Source: Thermodesulfobacteriota bacterium
Lineage (GTDB): Bacteria > Desulfobacterota > GWC2-55-46
Reading direction: 5' to 3'
Assembly (NCBI GenBank): GCA_030583865.1
Contig: CP129479.1
Span: forward strand, 1,252,744-1,316,743
DNA length: 64,000 bases
A model generated the notes under the pieces. It had not been told where the DNA came from. It searched no databases and was given only the letters and a program-made list of their open reading frames with translations. Below are positions 34,508-42,766 of the stretch, one piece after another. Made by a program: the position numbers and the translations under genes. Each line of letters starts with the position of its first letter. Position 1 is the stretch's first letter.

Positions 34508-35699
34508 TTCCGGAGGCCTCCGGGCCGAGCATGAGCGCGGCAATCCTTTCCTGGTCTGAGGGCCTGATGCCCGGATACATCGGCAGGGAGAGTATTTCGT
34601 CCGCGACCCTTTCGGTGACAGGCAGGTCGCCCTGGCAGTATCCGAGGCGCGCGCACGCCCTCTGGAGGTGGAGCGGCACGGGGTAGTGGAGGCCAGTGGA
34701 GATTCCCGCCTCCGAAAGGCGTCTCTGGTGGGCCTCGCGGTCGCGCACCCTCACCACGTAAAGATGGTAGACGTGCCTGGAGTCCGGGTGCTCGGCAGGG
34801 GTAATGACTTTTTCCGAGCCTCTGAAAAGCCTGTCATACACCCTTGCCGCGTCGCGCCTCATCTCATTCCATTCGGAGAGGCGCCTGAGCTTTACCCTGA
34901 GTACCATCGCCTGGATGGCGTCTAGCCTGGAGTTGCAGCCCTCGATCTCGTGTATGTATTTCCTGGACTGCCCGTGGTCGCGCGCCATTCTTATGTTTTC
35001 GATGATTTCCCGGTCGTTTGTGGTTACCGCGCCAGCGTCGCCGCAGGCCCCGAGGTTTTTTCCCGGATAGAAGCTGAAGGCCGCAGCCGCCCCCATGGAC
35101 CCGGCCTTCATCCATTGTCCGCTCCTTCTCGACAGGTACTTGGCCCCGTGGGCCTGGCAGGCGTCCTCGATAACCTTGAGCCCGAAGCCGCCGGCCATAT
35201 CGAGTATCGCGTCCATCTCGGCCGGCTGCCCGTAAAGGTGCACCGGCACTACCGCTGTAACCGGGGATTCAGTCCTTTTGTCAAAAAGCCTTTTGCCGCG
35301 CGCCTTGCAGCCTGTCTCGAGATAGCGCCTGAGGGCGGCGGGGTCCATGTTGTACGTCTTTTCGTCTATGTCCACAAACGCCGCGAGCGCCCCTGCCTGC
35401 GAGATGGCCTCGACGGTGGCTATGAACGTGTTCGCCACCGTAACGACCGTATCGCCGGGCTTTACGCCTGAGGCGGCGAGGGCGAGCCTCAGGGCGTCGG
35501 TGCCGTTTGCGACCCCCGCCGAAAAGCGCGTGCCGCAGAACCCGGCGAACCTGGACTCGAAGTCCTCGACTGCGGCGCCTCCGATAAAAGAGCTTTCCCT
35601 CAGCGCCTGCCTGAACGCGCCTACAAGCTCCTCCTCGAGCTCGATGTGAGGGGAGGCGAGGTCTACGAAAGGTGTTGCTCCGCCGGTAGCCTTATTCAT
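34488..35699 (-). CDS. wbpE: DegT/DnrJ/EryC1 sugar aminotransferase, WbpE-like
   Basis: The 403-residue PLP enzyme has 'NGTDALRLALAASGVKPGD', 'HLYGQPAEMD', 'VIEDACQAHGAKY' and the Schiff-base lysine in 'FYPGKNLGACGDAG'. Next to an oxidoreductase and a hexapeptide N-acetyltransferase, it most likely aminates C3 of UDP-3-keto-GlcNAcA using glutamate, as WbpE/WlbC do. The gene starts eight bases inside the acetyltransferase gene. Other DegT-family roles (ArnB, DesV) are possible but fit the neighbours less well. Confidence 0.85.
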   Translation of the reverse strand: MNKATGGATPFVDLASPHIELEEELVGAFRQALRESSFIGGAAVEDFESRFAGFCGTRFSAGVANGTDALRLALAASGVKPGDTVVTVANTFIATVEAISQAGALAAFVDIDEKTYNMDPAALRRYLETGCKARGKRLFDKRTESPVTAVVPVHLYGQPAEMDAILDMAGGFGLKVIEDACQAHGAKYLSRRSGQWMKAGSMGAAAAFSFYPGKNLGACGDAGAVTTNDREIIENIRMARDHGQSRKYIHEIEGCNSRLDAIQAMVLRVKLRRLSEWNEMRRDAARVYDRLFRGSEKVITPAEHPDSRHVYHLYVVRVRDREAHQRRLSEAGISTGLHYPVPLHLQRACARLGYCQGDLPVTERVADEILSLPMYPGIRPSDQERIAALMLGPEASGIADRLP

Positions 35700-36189
35700 T
35701 GGGTGCGCTCCTTAATATCCGTGCCGGGTTCCCGGCCACTATCGCATTCGGCGGGACGTTTTTGGTCACCGTCGATCCCGCGCCCACGATCGCGTTTTCG
35801 CCTATTGTCACCCTGCTCAGTATCGTGGCGCCGGAGCCAATGGACGCTCCCTTTTTCACTACAGTGCGCTCGACCGTCCAGTCCGAGTCGTTCTTGAGCG
35901 CCCCGGCCGGGGTGGTCGCGCGCGGGTAGGTGTCGTTTATGAAGGTCACGCCGTGGCCTATGAAAACGTTGTCCTCGATGGTCACGCCCTCGCAGACGAA
36001 AGAGTGGCTCGATATCTTGCAGTTCCTGCCGACCGTCGCGTTCTTTTGTATCTCCACGAAAGCGCCTATCTTGGTGCCGTCGCCCACGGAGCAGCCGTAA
36101 AGGTTTATGAAGCTGCCGAGCTTGACCCCGGCCCCGAGCCTCACGTCCCGGGCTATCCGATTGAAGTTCGGAGCGTCTCCCGCGCTCAT
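35692..36189 (-). CDS. wbpD: Hexapeptide-repeat N-acetyltransferase, WbpD-like
   Basis: The 165-residue protein is a left-handed beta-helix acyltransferase with repeated hexads ('GCSVGDGTKIGAFVEI', 'ATVGRNCKISSHSFV', 'ASIGSGATILSRVTIGENAIVGAGS'). Length and place match WbpD/WlbB, which acetylates the C3 amine to give UDP-GlcNAc3NAcA. The ATG at 36189 overlaps the stop of the oxidoreductase gene (ATGA). The frame is open further upstream but only as a shadow. Confidence 0.85.
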   Translation of the reverse strand: MSAGDAPNFNRIARDVRLGAGVKLGSFINLYGCSVGDGTKIGAFVEIQKNATVGRNCKISSHSFVCEGVTIEDNVFIGHGVTFINDTYPRATTPAGALKNDSDWTVERTVVKKGASIGSGATILSRVTIGENAIVGAGSTVTKNVPPNAIVAGNPARILRSAPNE

Positions 36190-37187
36190 ATTGTGACCAT
36201 CCTGCAGTTGTTCCGGAGCGACTCGTCGCATGCCTCGAGCATCCTCACGACGCGGAGCCCCGCCTCCCCGTCGTTGAACGGGCTCTCGTCGTTCCTTATG
36301 CAGTTGATGAAGTATTCGGTCTCGAGCCTCAGCGCCTCTCCCTGGTCGACCTTGGGGGCCCACATGTCTCCCGACCGGTAGCTCACCAGGAGGTCGTACA
36401 GACCTTCCCTCGTCGTTATGTCAACGCCCCTGTCGTATACCTTTATCTTCTCGTCGGCGTCCATGTCGTTCCATACGAGCATCTTCTTTTCGCCGCCGAT
36501 GAGGGTCGTCCTTAGCTTCACAGGCGAGAGCCAGTTCACGTTGAAGTGCGCGATTATGTTGTTCGGGAAATAGACCATTATGTACGCGATGTCCTCCTTC
36601 GCGTTTATGTGGGCCCTGCCGCTGGCCGATACGCCGACAGGCTTTTCCTCAATGAGGTAGTCCATTATCGAGAAGTCATGGGGGGAGAGGTCCCATATGA
36701 CGTTCACGTCGTGCTGGAAAAGCCCCAGGTTCACCCTGGTGGAATCGTAGTAATAGAGGTCCCCGAGCACGCCCTCGTCGATTATTTCCTTTATCTTCCT
36801 CACCGCGCTCGTAAAGAGAAAGGTGTGGTCGACCATTATCTTCAGTTTTTTTCTCGCGGCGATATCTATGAGCTCCTCGGCCTGGGCCGCGGTGGAGGTA
36901 AAAGGCTTCTCGACGAAGACGTGCTTACCGTTAAGGAGCGCCGACCTTGCGAGCTCGTAATGTGTGCTGACCGGGGTAATCACGGTCACGACGTCGATGT
37001 CAGGCGATGTGACGATGTCGCGGCTGTCGGTCGTCGCCGTTATGCCCGGACAGTTCCTCACCGCGCGCGCGAGCGCTGCCCGGTTCTTGTCGCAAACCGC
37101 CGCCACGCACGCGCCCTCGATGGAATTGAAGTTCCGTACTATGTTCGGGCCCCAGTAGCCGTACCCGATTACCCCGATTTTGAGCAT
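36186..37187 (-). CDS. wbpB: Gfo/Idh/MocA oxidoreductase, WbpB-like
   Basis: The 333-residue protein has the NAD(P)-binding start 'MLKIGVIGYGYWGPNIVRNF' and the EKP motif ('VFVEKPFTSTAAQAEEL') typical of Gfo/Idh/MocA enzymes. Beside the WbpE and WbpD homologues it should oxidise C3 of UDP-GlcNAcA. Together with the WbpA homologue at 3.9-5.2 kb this completes the route to a UDP-2,3-diacetamido-uronic acid. It is the second gene after the ops-like element, 22 bases after the phosphoglycosyl transferase. Confidence 0.86.
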   Translation of the reverse strand: MLKIGVIGYGYWGPNIVRNFNSIEGACVAAVCDKNRAALARAVRNCPGITATTDSRDIVTSPDIDVVTVITPVSTHYELARSALLNGKHVFVEKPFTSTAAQAEELIDIAARKKLKIMVDHTFLFTSAVRKIKEIIDEGVLGDLYYYDSTRVNLGLFQHDVNVIWDLSPHDFSIMDYLIEEKPVGVSASGRAHINAKEDIAYIMVYFPNNIIAHFNVNWLSPVKLRTTLIGGEKKMLVWNDMDADEKIKVYDRGVDITTREGLYDLLVSYRSGDMWAPKVDQGEALRLETEYFINCIRNDESPFNDGEAGLRVVRMLEACDESLRNNCRMVTI

Positions 37188-37209
37188 ACGCCCGCCTTTC
37201 CCTCTGTTG

Positions 37210-38361
37210 TCAATAAGCGCCCTTGCTGGAGACCATCGAGAAGGGCGTACGGAGTATTATTTTGATGTCCAGCCAGAGAGACCACTCTTCTATGTACCTC
37301 AAGTCCAGCCTGACCATGTCGTTATATGATTTCATGCTCCTGCCCATCACCTGCCAGAGTCCTGTAATCCCCGGCTTGGCCTCTATCACCCTCCGCCAGT
37401 GCCAGACGCCGTAGCTTTCGAGCTCGTACGGGATCGGCGGCCTCGGGCCGACAAGGGACATGTCGCCGCCGAGGACGTTCAGGAACTGCGGGAGCTCATC
37501 GAGGCTCGTTTTCCTGAGGAATTTCCCTATGGTCGTAACCCGCGGGTCGTCCTGTATCTTGTAAACGGCGCGCCCGGCGCCCTCGGAGTAGGCCCTGTCC
37601 TCTCGTATGAGCCTCTTTACGTATTCCGAGTGCGTCTTGTCGTCGACGCCCTCGTACATGGACCTGAACTTGAGGAAGGTGAACCTTTTTCCGAACTCGC
37701 CGACCCGCTCCTGCCTGAAAAAGACCGGCCCGCGCGAGGTGAGCTTGATGACGACCGGCAGCGCGATAAAAAAGGGCGAGAAGAGGAGCAGCCCGAATAT
37801 GCTCCCGGCGACGTCCAGGACCCGCTTTGCGGCTAGCGAGCTCTTCCTGATCTCCTTTTTCCGCTGAAGGTCGGGGTAGAGCTTGAAGTCCACAGGAAGG
37901 GCCTTTCCGCTCCCGGCCTCTTCGGGGAACGGGTGGAACGTTATCTTGATGTGCCCGGCGCGGCCCCCGAGGGAATCGTCCTCCGCAAGGCTCGCCATCA
38001 CCTTCTCGCGTATCGAGCCGATCGCGCCGGACGAGGTGTCGGTAAAGACCACCCCGAGCACATGGTTGTGCCTGTACCAGCCCTTTATGTCCACCTCGCG
38101 CGTCGTGGCCGCGAGCCTGCCCGAGACCGATCGCACCATTTCCTCCGAACCATCCCCGCCGAGGAGCCCCTCGAAATCGACGAGCATCATGACGAATGCC
38201 CTTCCCGTGCGCTCCGCCCTCCTCCGTTCGAGATAGACCACCTCGTGGAAGTAGTCCTCCACGTAGAGCCCGGACTCCTTTTCCTTGAGGAAGTCCGAGC
38301 ACCGGAAGTGGAAGATGCTCCTCCTGAGATACCGCCTTGTGCTGTTCAGAAGTTTTTTCAT
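37210..38361 (-). CDS. Phosphoglycosyl transferase with GGDEF-like N-terminal domain
   Basis: The C-terminal half of this 383-residue protein is a bacterial sugar transferase (WcaJ/PglC family): a membrane segment after 'KRVLDVAGSIFGL', 'FFRQERVGEFGKRFTFLKFRSM', the Asp-Glu pair in 'TSLDELPQFLNVLGGDMSLVGPRP' and 'PGITGLWQVMGRS'. It starts repeat-unit synthesis by moving a sugar phosphate to undecaprenyl phosphate. Residues about 30-145 resemble a degenerate diguanylate cyclase domain ('YLERRRAERTGRAFVMMLVDFEGL') without a GGDEF active site. It is probably the first structural gene of the long biosynthetic operon and follows the ops-like site. Confidence 0.86.
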   Translation of the reverse strand: MKKLLNSTRRYLRRSIFHFRCSDFLKEKESGLYVEDYFHEVVYLERRRAERTGRAFVMMLVDFEGLLGGDGSEEMVRSVSGRLAATTREVDIKGWYRHNHVLGVVFTDTSSGAIGSIREKVMASLAEDDSLGGRAGHIKITFHPFPEEAGSGKALPVDFKLYPDLQRKKEIRKSSLAAKRVLDVAGSIFGLLLFSPFFIALPVVIKLTSRGPVFFRQERVGEFGKRFTFLKFRSMYEGVDDKTHSEYVKRLIREDRAYSEGAGRAVYKIQDDPRVTTIGKFLRKTSLDELPQFLNVLGGDMSLVGPRPPIPYELESYGVWHWRRVIEAKPGITGLWQVMGRSMKSYNDMVRLDLRYIEEWSLWLDIKIILRTPFSMVSSKGAY

Positions 38362-38375
38362 TCGGACCGTCCGGA

Positions 38376-38387
38376 CGGGCTACCGCC
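38376..38387 (-). promoter_or_regulatory. ops-like element in the operon leader
   Basis: On the minus strand GGCGGTAGCCCG lies 14 bases before the phosphoglycosyl transferase ATG. Its first nine bases equal the core of the enterobacterial ops site (GGCGGTAGCGTG), where RfaH is recruited to paused RNA polymerase. A short hairpin, GCCGC-N3-GCGGC (38405-38393), lies just upstream. The gene immediately before is a NusG paralogue, and a biosynthetic run of more than 26 kb follows. Function is inferred. Confidence 0.5.
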
Positions 38388-38449
38388 GTTAAGCCGCAAG
38401 GCGGCCTCCCTGGAGCTGATTATTTTTGTTCAAAGGCATGCGGATGAGT

Positions 38450-38935
38450 TCAGCAGGGCGAAACCATGCACCTGTCTATTACAAGACGCATATTGATGGT
38501 CTTGAGCAGGATGCTTACCCGTTCCATCCCGCTCATTTCGTGCTCGAATATCGCGGTAAACCCCTCGAACGGCCCCCGCCGTATATAGACCGCCTGGCCC
38601 GGCGCAAAGGACGTTTTTACGGTAATGATCCCTTTTTCCATCCTCGAGATTATCGCTTCGACGACCTTGTCGGATATCTCGGCGGGCCCGTCCTCGTTGC
38701 AGAGCACCCGCTTGACGCCCCTCGTGTATTTCACCATGTGATAGTCCCTGAGCTTGTCAAACCTGGCAAAGACGTAGCACGGGAAGAGGGGCGAGACCGC
38801 CTCGACAGGCTTTCTTCTCAGGTACTTCCGCTCTTTTATCTTGGGGTTGAGGACCGCGATACCGGCGCCCGAGAGCATCGTCTCGACGTTGTCCTCGCAC
38901 CTGGGTTTCGTGTAGATGAGGTACCAGCAGGTCAT
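38450..38935 (-). CDS. NusG paralogue (RfaH/UpxY/LoaP-like antiterminator)
   Basis: The 161-residue protein has the NusG N-terminal domain ('WYLIYTKPRCEDNVETML', 'SPLFPCYVFARFD') and a C-terminal KOW-like segment ('FAPGQAVYIRRGPFEGF'). Its position directly ahead of a long polysaccharide operon matches specialised NusG paralogues that stop premature termination in such operons. GGAGG lies seven bases before the ATG at 38935; a TTG one codon earlier is also possible. The gene ends 88 bases before the phosphoglycosyl transferase and may be co-transcribed with it. Confidence 0.87.
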   Translation of the reverse strand: MTCWYLIYTKPRCEDNVETMLSGAGIAVLNPKIKERKYLRRKPVEAVSPLFPCYVFARFDKLRDYHMVKYTRGVKRVLCNEDGPAEISDKVVEAIISRMEKGIITVKTSFAPGQAVYIRRGPFEGFTAIFEHEMSGMERVSILLKTINMRLVIDRCMVSPC

Positions 38936-39001
38936 CAATCGCCTCCGGCTTGCGGTAATAGAATGCCCTTCTTCCGCCCGGCGCGTCTCGGCAGGGCGGG
39001 T

Positions 39002-39025
39002 AAAAACCGGGTATGGCAGTCCCGG
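39002..39025 (-). terminator. Candidate intrinsic terminator after the BY-kinase gene
   Basis: On the minus strand CCGGG (39025-39021) pairs with CCCGG (39011-39007) and five T follow (39006-39002). It separates the export/kinase operon from the NusG paralogue. The loop is nine bases, so the hairpin is modest. In the same 38936-39180 gap, two short overlapping frames start near 39149-39156 behind GGAGG; the 40-codon one ends just before this hairpin. Neither is convincing as a gene. Confidence 0.5.
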
Positions 39026-39180
39026 CTTATGTAGATTGGGTGTTTATGGAGGTGTTCCCCTCAGGTCTCCATAGCCGGGATGGTCCGCTTGAGCGAGCTC
39101 GAATGAGTGGTGAAGTTCCGCTTGTCCGGCAAAAGCCTGCCATGTCCATTGTCCATTCCTCCCCTGCGAAGCGCTTCCTG

Positions 39181-40179
39181 TCAGTAGTAGTACTTCTTCA
39201 TGTGGATCTCGTCGGCCCCGTTCAGGACGACACCCATAAGGTTCTTCACAGGCAGGGAGCCTACGGCTTTCTTGACCATGTCCTTCGGGGTGCTGCCGGC
39301 CTTGACTACGAGCACCAGCCCGTCCACCATCCGCGACAGGATGTTCATGTCCACGAGCGGCAGGATGGGCGGGGAGTCGACTATCACGTAGTCGAAATGC
39401 GCCTTTACGTTGTCGAGGACGCTCCTCATGCCCTGCGAGTCGATGAGGACCGAGGAGTTCCTGGCGCTCGCCCTCGCGGGCAGAAAATAGAGGCTGGTGT
39501 CCTCTAGCCTGTTTATGGCGCTACGGAGGTCCGCGTCGCCCTTGATCACGTCTATGAGGCCGGAGAGGCGCCCCATATTGAGGTAGCTCGACGAGATTGA
39601 CGGGTTCCTCAAGTCGTTCTCGATGACCAGCACCTTCTTGCCGAACTCGGTCGCCATGAGCCAGCTTAGATTGAGGGACGTGACGGTCTTTCCCTCTCCC
39701 TTGATCGCGCTCGTCACGGCGATGGTCTTGTACGAGTTCTTGAGGCTCAGCTGCTCGAGCCTGGTGAAGAGGATGCGGTATCTTTCGGCCACCATGGGAT
39801 CGCCGGTTTCCATTATAGCGAGCCGCTGCTTCAAGCCCAGCCTGTCCCTGAACATCCCTGTCTCGTTGTATTCCTCGAAGGCGTCCTTCTCCTCGGCTAT
39901 CGGCGCGCCCCGTTCGCCGGGGGGAGGGGAGGCGACCATGCCGCCTATGTGCTCGTCGTATGCCTTCCTCCTCGCCGGGTCCGCCAGCGTCTCGTATACG
40001 TCCTCGAGCATTCTGAGCTTGTCCTGGCGCTCTTCCGGCGAGTAGAGCGAGTAGAGGGCCATGGAGTCGCCGCTGAAGAGATCCTTGGTCCTCCTGTAAG
40101 CCGCCTCTATCTCGTCCATGCGGGCCGTGCTCGGTATGTCCAGGAACTCGTAATGCGTCTTTTCGCTCTTCTCCCTCAT
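39181..40179 (-). CDS. BY-kinase (CpsD/Wzc-like) with J-domain-like N-terminus
   Basis: The 332-residue protein has a P-loop kinase domain with Walker A 'SAIKGEGKT' (157-165), a variant A' motif 'VLVIENDL' (183-190; usually a first Asp) and Walker B 'YVIVDSPP'. It ends in three tyrosines (KKYYY) that are probable autophosphorylation sites. This matches exosortase-locus tyrosine autokinases that act with Wzz to control chain length. Residues about 8-78 ('HYEFLDIPSTARMDEIEAAY', then 'VYETLADPARRKAYDEHI') resemble a J-domain without the HPD triad, an unusual fusion. Start ATG at 40179. Confidence 0.85.
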   Translation of the reverse strand: MREKSEKTHYEFLDIPSTARMDEIEAAYRRTKDLFSGDSMALYSLYSPEERQDKLRMLEDVYETLADPARRKAYDEHIGGMVASPPPGERGAPIAEEKDAFEEYNETGMFRDRLGLKQRLAIMETGDPMVAERYRILFTRLEQLSLKNSYKTIAVTSAIKGEGKTVTSLNLSWLMATEFGKKVLVIENDLRNPSISSSYLNMGRLSGLIDVIKGDADLRSAINRLEDTSLYFLPARASARNSSVLIDSQGMRSVLDNVKAHFDYVIVDSPPILPLVDMNILSRMVDGLVLVVKAGSTPKDMVKKAVGSLPVKNLMGVVLNGADEIHMKKYYY

Positions 40180-40189
40180 GGGGCCACCC

Positions 40190-41230
40190 TTAGATTTGGA
40201 ATGTTACCTGCTGTGCAGCCCTGCTCTTGTCAAGGACGCGCGCGAGACAGCCTTCAAGTGACTTCGCGGCTGCGGAGTTCGTGAAATAGACCGAGAGCGG
40301 GCGCCGCGTCCTTATGGATTCCCCCACGGTCTCCTCGTATCCGACAGAGCCTATGTAGTCTATGTCCACGCCGAAATACTCGCTGCACGCGTTCTGTATG
40401 GCCTTTCCGATACTCGCGTCCTCGCCGCGCTTCGTCTGGTTGACTATCATCGAGAGGCTCGTGCTCTTCAGGTCCTCCTTGAGCATCCTGCCCTGCTCGA
40501 AATCGAGCCTCATGAGCTGGTCCGTTATGTCGGCTACCGTCTTGACCCGCTGGGACCACTTGTCGCTGAAAATCCTCTGGAGGAGGTCCTTAAGAACCCC
40601 GTCGGGCTGCGAGTCGGCGATGGTCTTTATCTTCCTTAGGAACAGGCATTTGAGGAACCTGTAGTTGTTCTCAATCGTAGTAGGCTCGGGCGTGGAAATG
40701 ATTATCCCCTCGTTCGACATGAGGAACATGTCCAGGAAGTTCGAAGACGTGCCGGGCCCGACGTCCAGGATGGCGTAGTCGTACTCGACCTTCTTCAGGG
40801 CGTCCCTCAGCTTCTTTATCTGCGAGCATTTAACCTCCGGCACGTCCAGGGCGTCCTTCGCGCCGCTCACCAGGTCGAGGTTTGGAAAAGGCGTCTTCTG
40901 TATCAGCGACTTGAAATCATGGGCTTCGTCCTTCAGGAAGCTCGACAGGGCAGTCCGCCCGCCGTCCACCCCGAGGAAGGTGTGGAGGTTGGCCGCGCCC
41001 AGGTCCGCGTCGACGAGCAGGACCTTTTTGCCCTGCTTCGAGAGCGCGATGCCCGCATTGGACGCGATGAGGCTTTTGCCCACGCCGCCCTTGCCGCCGC
41101 CCACGGCCCATATGCGCGTCCCGAAGGGTGAAGCCGCGCTTATCGGCCTCGAGAAGCCAAGCGGCTCCGGGTGGTCGCCCCGCTCCCTTTCGCCCGAGAG
41201 GAGCCTTCTGAACCAGTCGAATTTAAGCAC
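40190..41230 (-). CDS. MinD/FleN-like P-loop ATPase in the export operon
   Basis: The 346-residue protein has the deviant Walker A 'GGKGGVGKS' (45-53), A' 'VLLVDADLGAANLH' and Walker B 'YAILDVGPGTSSNFLDMF'. These place it in the SIMIBI/MinD group, closest by pattern to FleN/FlhG proteins, which position or count polar machines. It lacks the tyrosine tail of a BY-kinase. The start is GTG at 41230, inside the end of the wzz-like gene, with GGAAGG upstream. A role in localising the export complex is inference from position. Confidence 0.83.
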   Translation of the reverse strand: MLKFDWFRRLLSGERERGDHPEPLGFSRPISAASPFGTRIWAVGGGKGGVGKSLIASNAGIALSKQGKKVLLVDADLGAANLHTFLGVDGGRTALSSFLKDEAHDFKSLIQKTPFPNLDLVSGAKDALDVPEVKCSQIKKLRDALKKVEYDYAILDVGPGTSSNFLDMFLMSNEGIIISTPEPTTIENNYRFLKCLFLRKIKTIADSQPDGVLKDLLQRIFSDKWSQRVKTVADITDQLMRLDFEQGRMLKEDLKSTSLSMIVNQTKRGEDASIGKAIQNACSEYFGVDIDYIGSVGYEETVGESIRTRRPLSVYFTNSAAAKSLEGCLARVLDKSRAAQQVTFQI

Positions 41231-42761
41231 TCTTTTTCCTTCCCTTTATGACCTTGAATTTTTGCCCCTGTTTTCCGTCGTTCCCCTGAAAAAGAGGTAT
41301 GCTCGAAAGGACCGGCGAGTCTATTATGCCTTCGAAGTCCTCGGGCTTCCTGAACGCCGGGTTTATGAACTCGAAGAGGAATATGAGCCCGGTGCCGAAC
41401 GCGCCGCCCACGAGGAGCCCGATCGCCGCGACAAGGGGCTTGTTGGGGTAATCCGGTGCGTCGGGCAGGTTGGCCGTGTCCACGATCCTGAACCGCGCGC
41501 CCTTTTGCCTCTTCTCCAGGTTTTCGGCCAGGCTCGCGTTCATCTTCTTCTCGAGGAGCCCCTGGTAGTTCTGGAGCGAGATCTGATAGTCGCGCACCAG
41601 GTCGATCTGCTGCTGCTCGACCTGCGGGGTGAGCTCTATCCTCCTCTGGTATTCGTCGATCGAGGCGCGGAGCTCCGACTCCCGCTGCCTGAGCGTGGTT
41701 ATCTGGGACTTGATGGCCATGAGCTCGCCGTAGACCGGGTTCATGACCTCGGAAGGCCTGGCCTTTTTCTCGACCGGCTCCGGCTCGGGCGCGGGCTCGG
41801 CCGCAAGCCTGGTCTCTAGCTCCTGTATCCTCCTCTTGAGCATCAGTACGTCCGGGTATGTTTCCTTGAAGTTCGAGAGTAGCATCGAGAGCTCGGCCCT
41901 GGCGTTTTCGAGCTCCACCTCGAGGGTGCTCCTTACGGCAGGCGAGACTGCGTTTGGCGTCGGGGTGAACCTCAGCTGGTCTTCGAGCACCTGCCTTCTG
42001 TCAACGCTGTGCTTGAGGTTGACGGTCACGTTCTGGAGGTCGAGCTGTAATCTGTCCAGGGTGCGGAGGTTGGCTTCGAGCTGCTCGGGTAGCGTCCCCA
42101 TGTGCGCCTGCTTGAAATCCTTGATCTTCTGCTCTATCCTGGCGAGCTCTTCCTGTGATTTCTCGAGCTCGCTCGATATGAACTCGGTCGTGCCCTCGGC
42201 GTACTGCTCCCGCACTTTGAGGTTCTCCTCGATGAATAGCGAGGCGAGGGTGTTGGTTACCTGCATCGTGGTCTGGGGCTCCGACCCTATGTAGGTTATC
42301 GTGAAGGCGTTGCCGCCGGTCTGCGGCTTCTTCGTGTTCGTCTCCCCGATGACCATGAACTGGATGTCTTCGCGCATGCGGCTTATTATGTCGTCCGGCG
42401 TCCTGTCCTCGATGTCCTCTCCCGTGACGAAGGCCAGCGCCCTGGAAAAGATGCTGGGCTTATGGTCGTCGTAGAGCCTGAACTCCCTGATAATCTGGTC
42501 GAGCCGCGTCCTGCTGAGTATCTGCTGGCTTATCAGGTTGAGCCTCTGGCTGAAAGGCGTCCTGTCCGTCGGCGTTACGTACTCCTCGGGTATCTGCTGC
42601 TCCTCTACAACTATGAGGGTCGTAGAGCTGTATTTCTCAGGGAGCTCGAAGCTCACGACCAGTCCGGCGACCGCGCCAAGGACGAGGGGCGCTATGAAAA
42701 GCCACTTCCTGTGCACGAAGACCGTCAGGTGGTCGATTATGGTCTTATGTGGCTGCTCCAT
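41223..42761 (-). CDS. Polysaccharide chain-length determinant (Wzz/GumC-like)
   Basis: The 512-residue protein has a membrane segment near each end ('RKWLFIAPLVLGAVAGLVVSF' near residue 20-40 and one near 450), with a long coiled-coil periplasmic domain between. It matches the exosortase-locus chain-length protein family in length and layout. No kinase domain is fused; the kinase is separate, two genes on. The ATG at 42761 begins the conserved sequence, five bases after the previous stop; an earlier frame to 42893 is a shadow of that gene. Confidence 0.85.
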   Translation of the reverse strand: MEQPHKTIIDHLTVFVHRKWLFIAPLVLGAVAGLVVSFELPEKYSSTTLIVVEEQQIPEEYVTPTDRTPFSQRLNLISQQILSRTRLDQIIREFRLYDDHKPSIFSRALAFVTGEDIEDRTPDDIISRMREDIQFMVIGETNTKKPQTGGNAFTITYIGSEPQTTMQVTNTLASLFIEENLKVREQYAEGTTEFISSELEKSQEELARIEQKIKDFKQAHMGTLPEQLEANLRTLDRLQLDLQNVTVNLKHSVDRRQVLEDQLRFTPTPNAVSPAVRSTLEVELENARAELSMLLSNFKETYPDVLMLKRRIQELETRLAAEPAPEPEPVEKKARPSEVMNPVYGELMAIKSQITTLRQRESELRASIDEYQRRIELTPQVEQQQIDLVRDYQISLQNYQGLLEKKMNASLAENLEKRQKGARFRIVDTANLPDAPDYPNKPLVAAIGLLVGGAFGTGLIFLFEFINPAFRKPEDFEGIIDSPVLSSIPLFQGNDGKQGQKFKVIKGRKKSA

Positions 42762-42766
42762 GACTT

